A DNA stretch of 64,000 bases, from NCBI RefSeq assembly GCF_029946515.1, contig NZ_JARZHH010000027.1, positions 1 to 64,000 on the forward strand. The letters run 5' to 3'. This DNA is from Polyangium sp. 6x1. GTDB taxonomy: Bacteria > Myxococcota_A > Polyangia > Polyangiales > Polyangiaceae. Shown in pieces: positions 51,219 through 57,864 of this stretch (position 1 is the first letter of the stretch; every line of letters starts with the position of its first letter). The notes beneath the pieces are model-generated. The model had not been told where the DNA came from and did no database searches. It saw nothing but the letters and a program-made list of their open reading frames with translations. Both the position numbers and the translations under genes were made by a program.

Positions 51219-52603
51219 GCCGAGAGCCGCTCGATCCTCACGTTGCGCGCGCGCCGCGCCGCGCCGCCTTCAAGCTCGCGCTGGGTGCGTCCGCCGATCG
51301 ACGCGATCGCAGCCTGCCCCTCGGGTGACGCGGCCCAGGCGTGGGCCTCGGCGTTGTAGAACTCGCGCAGCTCGTAGTTCCGGTACGAAGCCATGTCGAC
51401 GAGCATCTGACAAACCGTACCGAAATGCAGCCCCGGGCGATAGCTCTCCGCAAGCACGCCGAGACAAACGAGCCCCGACTTCGCGTCCACGTTCGGGTGG
51501 AACACCTCGCGCTGGAAGTACGCCTCCGGCGCCTTCACCGGGAAATCGGGCGGCATCACCAGCAAGACCTCGTGCTCCTCGATCCGACGCGGCGGCGATC
51601 CCGGGGCGAACCCCGGCGCGCGGAACCGCACGAGGTACTCCGTCGGCACGTCGAGCGCGTTCGCCTGCACCTCGAAGCCGGGGTGCGTCCCGGCAAACTC
51701 CAGGATCTGGTTCTTCACCATCGCCAGGCTCTCGGTCAGGAGAAACGGATTCACGCTGCCCGCGCGCCGCTCGGGGTGCACTTCGAGCAGATCGAAGGGC
51801 CGCACGCCCGCATCGTGCAGCGTCTGCTGCGAGAAGAGCCGCCGCGCCCCGCGCTCACCGGGCCGCCGCAGATCCACGACGGGCAGCGCTTTTTCGCCCT
51901 TGCCCATGGGCCAGAACTCCTCCTCGTATGCCCCGAGGATCGCCTGCGCCACATCCACGAGCCGCGTCGAGGCCCGCACGTGATCGAGCGCGAACCGTTG
52001 CCCATCCGGCCCCTCGACCTGAAGCGGATCGAGGAAATAATCACGGAACGCGTGGCTCTCGCGCGCGATCTCGACGCGCATCGACGGCTCGATCGAGGCG
52101 CGGAGCGACCTCATGATCGCCTCCGCCTCCTCCTCGCTCGCGCCTTCGAAGGACACGCAGAGGCCCCCTTCCTCGCGGCTCACGAGATCGAGCGTCGCCC
52201 TTCGCCCGAGCGAGGCCGCGACGCCGCGCGACGCCTTCACGATCGCGAGGATCTGCTCGTCGCCGAGCTCCTCCGGGAGCGCGATCGAAATGGGTAGCGC
52301 GGGCGCGCTCGATTCCCGCGCAGCGTCGGCCTTGACGCGCTTGCCGGGGAAGAGCCGCGACGCCTCGGCGAGCAGCGCCGAGACCCCCGCGCGCCCGCCG
52401 CCTTGCTCGACGATCTCGGCGACCTTGTGGAAGTACGCGCGCGGCGGCCCGGAGAACCGCGGCAAACGCGCCCCTTCGAGGCCCGGCACGCCCGCGAGGA
52501 TCGCGCCTCCGAGCAGCGTGAGCGCGTCCTCGCGTGTCTCCGCCACGCGCCCGAGCTCGTCGATGGCCTCCGCCCTGTCCAGAAGAAGTCCCGCGTTCGA
52601 CAT
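51215..52603 (-). CDS. Ubiquitin-like domain fused to E2 (UBC) conjugating enzyme
   Basis: A 462-residue protein. Residues 1-90 form a helical domain (FSGPPRAYFHKVAEIVEQGG) that resembles effector-associated domains. About 105-190 is alpha/beta. About 195-280 is a beta-grasp ubiquitin-like domain (TLHDAGVRPFDLLEVHPE). About 290-435 is a UBC fold: MPPDFPVKAPEAYF, the HPN motif (369-371) and SGLVCLGVL with catalytic Cys380, followed by the conserved C-terminal helices (NYELREFYNAEAHAWA). The catalytic features are complete, so E2 activity is expected. The fused ubiquitin-like domain does not end in Gly-Gly. Start ATG 52603 overlaps the E1 stop by one base. Confidence 0.87.
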   Translation of the reverse strand: MSNAGLLLDRAEAIDELGRVAETREDALTLLGGAILAGVPGLEGARLPRFSGPPRAYFHKVAEIVEQGGGRAGVSALLAEASRLFPGKRVKADAARESSAPALPISIALPEELGDEQILAIVKASRGVAASLGRRATLDLVSREEGGLCVSFEGASEEEAEAIMRSLRASIEPSMRVEIARESHAFRDYFLDPLQVEGPDGQRFALDHVRASTRLVDVAQAILGAYEEEFWPMGKGEKALPVVDLRRPGERGARRLFSQQTLHDAGVRPFDLLEVHPERRAGSVNPFLLTESLAMVKNQILEFAGTHPGFEVQANALDVPTEYLVRFRAPGFAPGSPPRRIEEHEVLLVMPPDFPVKAPEAYFQREVFHPNVDAKSGLVCLGVLAESYRPGLHFGTVCQMLVDMASYRNYELREFYNAEAHAWAASPEGQAAIASIGGRTQRELEGGAARRARNVRIERLSA

Positions 52604-53673
52604 CAGGAAAGCTCCACGTACGTGATTCCGAATCGACCGAGCACCGCGAGGATCTCGCGCGGCGCCACCCCCAGATCCGACAAGACCGCCCCCTCGGGCG
52701 CGCCCTCGAAGAGGAGCGTCGTCCGCGCGCGCATCAACGTACCACAACGCGGGCAATCCCGGGCTCCCCACGTGCCCCACGCGTCCTCGGCGTGATCTCC
52801 GCGTGGACATTCGAGCCTTTGCAAGAGCGGACGCCACGCGAGCGGCCGCGCCCCCGGCCCGAGCGCCGCGCGGAGCGCCCCCACCGTCGCGCCGCTCCCG
52901 AGCGGAATCCGCGTCGCTTCTCCGATCGGCGCGTGCAGCGGGCAATCGGGCGCGCGCTCGATCGTGAGCGGCTCGGCCGCGCCGCGCAGGACGTCGATCA
53001 CGACCGCGTGCGCTGCCGCGGGCGCGCCCATGATCACCCGCGCCGCGAGCGCGCTCGCCCACGCGCCCACGAGGCCCGCGACGGGCGCGCTCGCCCCGAG
53101 CTCTGCGGGCCTGCGCGGATCCATGCAGCTCCACGGCACGTCGCTCTTCGCGCGCTCCTCGGGCGAGAGCGCGCACGCATAACACGGCCCCTCCGGATCC
53201 AGAAACGGCCGCACCTCCCCGCCCCACGCCGACGTCGCCGCGTCGATCCACCGCGCCCGCACGAGCCCTGCGCGCCCCGCGAGCGACATCCGCGCCGCGC
53301 GGCTGTCGAGACAACCCACGACGAGCGACGCGTCCCGCATCTCCGCGAGCCCCACGCCCGACACGAGCGGCGCCTGCCGCGCCTCCACCACCGTCTCCGG
53401 CGCGAGCGCCGCGAGCGTGTCCTTCGCCGCGAGCACCTTCGGCCGCCCCACGTCTGCGGGGCGAAACAGCGGCGCGCGGCTCAGATTCGAGGCCGCGACC
53501 ACGTCGGGATCACAGAGCACGAGCTTCCCCACGCCCGCGAGCGCGAGCGCCTGTGCGACCACGTTCCCAAGCGCGCCGACGCCCGCGATCACCACCGTCG
53601 CCGCGGCGAGCCGATCCTGCCGGAAGCCGGGCACGAGCGCGTGCCGCGCGAAGCGCTCGGGCAAACCGCTCAC
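52603..53673 (-). CDS. E1-like (ThiF/MoeB-type) adenylating enzyme
   Basis: A 356-residue E1-superfamily protein. Rossmann motif GVGALG (31-36), ribose-binding Asp55 in LVLCDPDVV, and NLSRAPLF (63-70). CYAC (164-167) pairs with CPLH (244-247) as a likely zinc site, and SC (Cys183) sits in the position of the MoeB/ThiF thiol. A C-terminal extension has a second Cys pair region (ECPRGD, CPRCG) and ends in a strand (FGITYVELS). GTG 53673 overlaps the RING gene stop by 4 bp and gives the family-typical ERFARHALVPGF start; the frame extends to 53739. Predicted to adenylate the C-terminus of a ubiquitin-like protein and pass it to the E2. Confidence 0.88.
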   Translation of the reverse strand: MSGLPERFARHALVPGFRQDRLAAATVVIAGVGALGNVVAQALALAGVGKLVLCDPDVVAASNLSRAPLFRPADVGRPKVLAAKDTLAALAPETVVEARQAPLVSGVGLAEMRDASLVVGCLDSRAARMSLAGRAGLVRARWIDAATSAWGGEVRPFLDPEGPCYACALSPEERAKSDVPWSCMDPRRPAELGASAPVAGLVGAWASALAARVIMGAPAAAHAVVIDVLRGAAEPLTIERAPDCPLHAPIGEATRIPLGSGATVGALRAALGPGARPLAWRPLLQRLECPRGDHAEDAWGTWGARDCPRCGTLMRARTTLLFEGAPEGAVLSDLGVAPREILAVLGRFGITYVELS

Positions 53674-54254
53674 GTGAGCTTCCGCGAGGTCACGGGGCAA
53701 TGCTGCCCGATCTTGCTCTTCTGCCACTCGTCGTAGCAATACATCGTCCGGATCGCGTCGCGGTGCACAGCCCCGCGGCAGAGCGGCGCCTCAGGACTGC
53801 ACGGACAAACCACGACCTCGTCGAACGGCCGCAGCGTGTGCCCGCAGATCACACACGAAGGCCGCCGCCCCGCCTGCCCCGGCGCCGCGAGCCGCGGATC
53901 CCCCGGCGAGAGCCGCACGAGTAGAAGCCACGGCGGCGGCGGATGCGCGGAGGCGACCCCCGCGTAAAACGCCTCGCGCTCTTGCGACGACCCGGCCGTG
54001 GACGCCGTCTCCTCGTCCGGACAAACCCCGCCGTGACGAACCTCGTCCGTCGCCGCGGAGGAGGGCTCCACCGCGTCTCCACGCCGGAACGTGTGCCCGC
54101 AGCGCGCGCAGGGTTTTCCCAGCCACGGCGAACGGATCGTCGTCCGGCTGCTCCCGCCTGCCGCGGCATCGCTGCGCGTCGGATCCCGCCCCTTCCCGAG
54201 GCCCGCGTCGAACGCCTCGCGGAGGGCCGTTTCTCCGGTGTCCCGCTTCGCCAT
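53670..54254 (-). CDS. RING-like double zinc-finger protein (E3 candidate)
   Basis: A 194-residue protein, first gene of the operon. Two treble-clef-type modules: Cys49/Cys52 (CARCGHTFRRGD) with His74 and Cys78, and a larger one with Cys134/Cys137 (CVICGHTLRPFD), Cys150/Cys152, Cys159, His164, Cys173 and Cys186, a spacing reminiscent of a cross-brace RING. The two CxxCGHT segments are alike, pointing to duplication. RING proteins in bacterial ubiquitin-like operons are known as predicted E3-type factors, so this is the likely ligase or adaptor. ATG 54254 is used; a TTG two codons upstream is possible. Confidence 0.78.
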   Translation of the reverse strand: MAKRDTGETALREAFDAGLGKGRDPTRSDAAAGGSSRTTIRSPWLGKPCARCGHTFRRGDAVEPSSAATDEVRHGGVCPDEETASTAGSSQEREAFYAGVASAHPPPPWLLLVRLSPGDPRLAAPGQAGRRPSCVICGHTLRPFDEVVVCPCSPEAPLCRGAVHRDAIRTMYCYDEWQKSKIGQHCPVTSRKLT

Positions 54255-54318
54255 CTGCAAAGAACCTTAGCAAATCCCCTCGGATTCGGATACACCCGGG
54301 GGTCGGGAGCGCCGGGGC
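54255..54318. promoter_or_regulatory. Divergent promoter region of the ubiquitin/MoxR cluster
   Basis: 64 bp between the RING gene and the WD40-vWA gene, the only point where the 11-gene and 3-gene transcripts diverge. It contains AT-containing stretches (TTAGCAAATC, TTCGGATACAC) in otherwise GC-rich DNA, which could be promoter elements, and GGGAG before the ATG at 54319. Both halves of the system are thus likely controlled together. Confidence 0.5.
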
Positions 54319-56586
54319 ATGAGCGAGCCGCAGCACGCGCGCAAGGCCGCGCTCGACGCGTACGTGATGCGCCAGGCCGCCACGGTGGGCCGCGCGCCGG
54401 TGGCCGAGGACATCTCGACGATCGGCCCCGTCGGCCCCTTCAAGGGCGCCACGGGCGCGGCCTCGCTCGGCATCATCGACGATTTCTCCGAGAGCTACCT
54501 CGGCAAGGGCCCTGGCTCCGTCACCTTCAACCGTGACGGCCGCGCGCTCTACTTCGGCCGCGACGACGGCAAGCTCCGGCGCCTCGCCCTGCCCACGGGC
54601 ACGCTGGTCTGGGAGCAGAGCGAATCCGAATACGGACGCGGCATTCTGTGCGTGGCGGAGTCCCGCGACGGAAAGCAGATCGCGTACGCCCGCAAGACCG
54701 GCTCCGTGTTCATCGCCGACGCCGAGACCGGAAAAACGATTCGCGAAATCCGAGGCAGCCATGCCGTCTTCGAGCTCTCGTTCTCGAAGGACGGCCAGCA
54801 CCTCGCCATGGGCGGCCAGCGCGGGGCGCGCCTCGTGAACCTCGGGACAATGGCCGAGGCCGAGCTCGCCCCCGGCCATTGGTCGATGACCTATTCCGTC
54901 GCGTTCGCCCCTGAGGCGCCGCTCCTCGCCGAGGGCGCCTCGGGCGGCAAGCTGCGCCTCTGGAACGTGCCGGGCGGCCTCTTTGCCGAGCACCAGCACC
55001 ACAAGGGCGACATTCACGGCGTCGCCTGGTCCCCCGATGGAAACCGCCTCGTCACCGGCTCCGAGGACAAGGACGTCATCATCTGCGGCCTCCGCCCGAA
55101 GGATCCCATCCTCCGCCTCACGGGCCATACGAGCCTCGTCTTTTGCGTCGCCTGGTCCCCCGAAGGCCGCCGCGTCGCCTCCGGCTCGGCCGATCGCACC
55201 ATTCGAATCTGGGACACGCACACCGGCCTCCCGCTCGCGCGCTACGAGTTCCCAGAAGAATTCGCCTATCGCCTCGCCTTTTCCCCCGACGGCGTGCTCC
55301 TCGCGTCCACGCACCCTTGCACCGCGCGCCTCTGGAACACGCGGGTCACCGTGAAAGCCGTCGCGCCCGCGCCGCGCCTCCTCAGCGCGGGCCCGCTCGC
55401 CGCGGATCTCGATCCCCTCCCCGGCGCGCTCGTCGCCTTGCTCCGCGTGAATCGATCGGCCCCGCTCTCGCTCCTCCGCGATTTGCTCGCCGTCACCACG
55501 GGGCAGGCGTCTTCCGCCGAAACGCAGCGCCTCTCGCGCCACCCCGGCGCGAGCGCCCTCGCCGCGCTCCGCTGGCCTCCGCGCGCCCGCGTCGCGCTCG
55601 TCTTGCTCCTGCTCCGCGAATACGAAGACACATCGTTTGCCCCGCCAAACGATACCTCCGCCGCCGAGATTCGCTTTGCCCTCCTCGACGCGCTCGCCGG
55701 CGGCGCCTCCGAGCCCGACGCGCCGCCCTTGCCCCTCGCGTACCTCGAACACGCCCTCGACGCCGTCGACGATCGCCTGCTCGCCTTGCTCGGCTCCCTC
55801 GGCCCCGACGCGTGCGCCGACGATCCCACGCTGCCGCTCGTCATGCTGGGACGTTTGTCACAGCTCGCGCCCCGGATCGCCCTCGATCGCCGCCTCCTCG
55901 CGTTGCGTGTCCCCGCGCAGAGCCTCGGCGCCGCGGAGGCGCGCGGCCCCTGGCTCGAGCCTTCGGGTTTTTCCTCGTCGGGCCACCTCCTCCACCTCGT
56001 CCCCTCGCAATGGGCCTTGCCCGACGATCTCCGGCATTACCGCGCCCTCGCCGGCGGCCTGCTCTACCGCGCCCGCTTCGGCCGTGAGCCGCCGCGCTTG
56101 CGCCCCCTCGTGCTCGTCCTCGACGTCTCGCCCACCGCCTTCGGCCCGGTCGAGGTCATGCTTCGGCAAGCCGCGCACGCCCTCGCCGCGTCGCTGCTCG
56201 ACGTGGGCCTCCCGGCCTATTTCATCGCCGCCGGCGGCAAGAACGAGGCGCGGGCGATCGCCCACCGCTCCGACCTCTTCGAATTGCTCACGGCCCGCGC
56301 GCGCGAGCCCGTGCATACCGGAAAAACCCTCGCCCTCGCCGCCGAGCTCTGCGCCTCCTTGCCCATGCACGGCCCGCTCGAGCCCACGATCGTGCTCCTC
56401 TCGCATCCGTCGTTCGGCGAGGAGGATCTCGACGTCCCCGCGCCCAAAGACCTCGCCGGCTTCTTCGTCCATTACCCGGGCCACCCGCGGGAGCCCGCGT
56501 GGCAAAGGCGCTGCAAACGCGCCGTCTGCCTCGGCCCCGACGACGAAGGCCTGATCGCGGCGGCCCTCGGGCAGGTGCTCGCGTGA
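54319..56586 (+). CDS. WD40 beta-propeller fused to vWA domain
   Basis: A 755-residue cytoplasmic protein. After about 60 residues, WD40 repeats run to about residue 350 (HGVAWSPDGNRLVTGSEDKD, FCVAWSPEGRRVASGSADRT, YRLAFSPDGVLLASTHP). The middle (about 360-590) is helical and Ala/Leu-rich. The C-terminus (about 595-755) is a vWA domain, LVLVLDVSPTAF with Asp602 starting a DxSxT-like MIDAS, then PTIVLLSHPSFGEEDLDV. It probably supplies the vWA partner for the MoxR ATPase at 46533 and displays a recognition propeller. Its stop overlaps the next GTG by 4 bp. Confidence 0.83.
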   Translation: MSEPQHARKAALDAYVMRQAATVGRAPVAEDISTIGPVGPFKGATGAASLGIIDDFSESYLGKGPGSVTFNRDGRALYFGRDDGKLRRLALPTGTLVWEQSESEYGRGILCVAESRDGKQIAYARKTGSVFIADAETGKTIREIRGSHAVFELSFSKDGQHLAMGGQRGARLVNLGTMAEAELAPGHWSMTYSVAFAPEAPLLAEGASGGKLRLWNVPGGLFAEHQHHKGDIHGVAWSPDGNRLVTGSEDKDVIICGLRPKDPILRLTGHTSLVFCVAWSPEGRRVASGSADRTIRIWDTHTGLPLARYEFPEEFAYRLAFSPDGVLLASTHPCTARLWNTRVTVKAVAPAPRLLSAGPLAADLDPLPGALVALLRVNRSAPLSLLRDLLAVTTGQASSAETQRLSRHPGASALAALRWPPRARVALVLLLLREYEDTSFAPPNDTSAAEIRFALLDALAGGASEPDAPPLPLAYLEHALDAVDDRLLALLGSLGPDACADDPTLPLVMLGRLSQLAPRIALDRRLLALRVPAQSLGAAEARGPWLEPSGFSSSGHLLHLVPSQWALPDDLRHYRALAGGLLYRARFGREPPRLRPLVLVLDVSPTAFGPVEVMLRQAAHALAASLLDVGLPAYFIAAGGKNEARAIAHRSDLFELLTARAREPVHTGKTLALAAELCASLPMHGPLEPTIVLLSHPSFGEEDLDVPAPKDLAGFFVHYPGHPREPAWQRRCKRAVCLGPDDEGLIAAALGQVLA

Positions 56587-57617
56587 CGCTCTCCCCGGAA
56601 TGGCGCCCCGCGCGGTTTTTCTGGACAGACGGCGCGCGCCTCACCTGCACCCTCTGCCCCTTCGCGTGCGCGCTCGCGGACGGCGATCGCGGCCGCTGCC
56701 ACGTCCGGCAGAGACGCGGCGACACGATGGAAACGGCCACCTACGCGACGAGCGTCCTCCACGCCCAGCCCATCGAGCGCAAGCCCCTTTATCACGTGCA
56801 TCCCGGAAAAACCGTCCTCACCGTGGCCGCGCCTGGCTGCACGTTCGCCTGCACGTATTGCCAGAATTTCCCCCTCTCGCAGCACGGCCGCATCGAAGAG
56901 GCGCCGTGGGCCGCGCGCCCCGTCACAGCGCGGGAGCTCGCCCGGGCGTGCGCGGACAAAAACGCGCTCCTCGCCTTCTCGTACACCGAGCCCCTCCTCG
57001 CCGCCGAGCTCGCGCTCGACGTCGCTGAGCTCCGGGGCGACGGTGGCCCGGCCATCGTTTGGAAGACCAACGGGTTCGTCACAAAAAACGCCGCCCGGCT
57101 CGTCGCCTCGGCCCTGCTCGCCGCCAACGTCGACCTGAAGACGCCGGCCGACGCTTCACACCGCAGGCTCACGGCCGCGCCGCTCGCGCCCGTCCTCGAT
57201 GCTCTCTCGATCTGGAGAGAATGCGGCGTGTGGCTCGAAATTTCGACGCCGCTCATTCCGGGCCTGAACACGGACGACGCCTCGCTCCGCGCCCTCGCCG
57301 AGCTCGTCGTTTCTTTCGGCGCCGAGACCCCGTGGCACCTCGTCCGTTTCCACCCCGATTACCGCCTCCAGGAAGCGCCCCCGACACACCCCGACCTCTT
57401 GCGCCGCGCCGTCGCGATCGCCAGAGACGTCGGGCTCGCGCACGTGTACGTCGAACGCGCGCTCGGCGAGGAGGGACGCAATACATATTGCGCGGGCTGT
57501 GGCCGAGCCGTGATTCGAAGAGACGTGTGGGCGCTCGTGGAGAACACGCTCGCCCACGGAGCATGCCCCCATTGCGCACGGACGATCCCCGGGCGATGGG
57601 ACGAGGTGTCGTCATGA
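56583..57617 (+). CDS. Radical SAM protein, AmrS-like
   Basis: A 344-residue radical SAM enzyme. The iron-sulfur motif is CTFACTYC (CxxxCxxC, about 83-90), followed by QNFPLSQ as in AmmeMemoRadiSam-system AmrS proteins. The N-terminus carries CTLCPFACALADGDRGRC and the C-terminus paired CAGC and CPHC, both typical of that group. GTG 56583 overlaps the vWA gene stop by 4 bp (GTGA). AmrS normally lies with AMMECR1 and MEMO genes; neither is here, so this one seems recruited to the ubiquitin/MoxR cluster. Its substrate is unknown. Confidence 0.85.
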   Translation: MTLSPEWRPARFFWTDGARLTCTLCPFACALADGDRGRCHVRQRRGDTMETATYATSVLHAQPIERKPLYHVHPGKTVLTVAAPGCTFACTYCQNFPLSQHGRIEEAPWAARPVTARELARACADKNALLAFSYTEPLLAAELALDVAELRGDGGPAIVWKTNGFVTKNAARLVASALLAANVDLKTPADASHRRLTAAPLAPVLDALSIWRECGVWLEISTPLIPGLNTDDASLRALAELVVSFGAETPWHLVRFHPDYRLQEAPPTHPDLLRRAVAIARDVGLAHVYVERALGEEGRNTYCAGCGRAVIRRDVWALVENTLAHGACPHCARTIPGRWDEVSS

Positions 57618-57823
57618 CGAAGCGCGAATTCGTCGAATCCCTGCCCGACCTCATCACGCCCGAGGAGTACGCGGCCGATCCCGAGGGTCGGAAGGTCAAG
57701 CTCCGCATCCGGCCGACGGCGGACGGCGTGGAGGTGCTCGGCGACGCCGTTCGGCCGAAGGAGCTCGAAGAGCTGCTCCTCGCGCTCGACCCGGCCGTCC
57801 TCGAGCAAATGCTCTGCGGCTAG
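57614..57823 (+). CDS. Small protein following the radical SAM gene
   Basis: A 69-residue acidic protein (TKREFVESLPDLITPEEYAA, VKLRIRPTADGVEVLGD, ELEELLLALDPAVLEQMLCG) with a beta-strand middle and a helical C-terminus. ATG 57614 overlaps the radical SAM stop by 4 bp (ATGA), arguing that it is real. It ends CysGly, not GlyGly. It could be a substrate or partner of the radical SAM enzyme or another subunit of the cluster. Family not recognised. Confidence 0.65.
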   Translation: MTKREFVESLPDLITPEEYAADPEGRKVKLRIRPTADGVEVLGDAVRPKELEELLLALDPAVLEQMLCG

Positions 57824-57864
57824 CCTGCACGTCCGGGTGTTCGTGGTAGGTTTGTGCTCAAACC

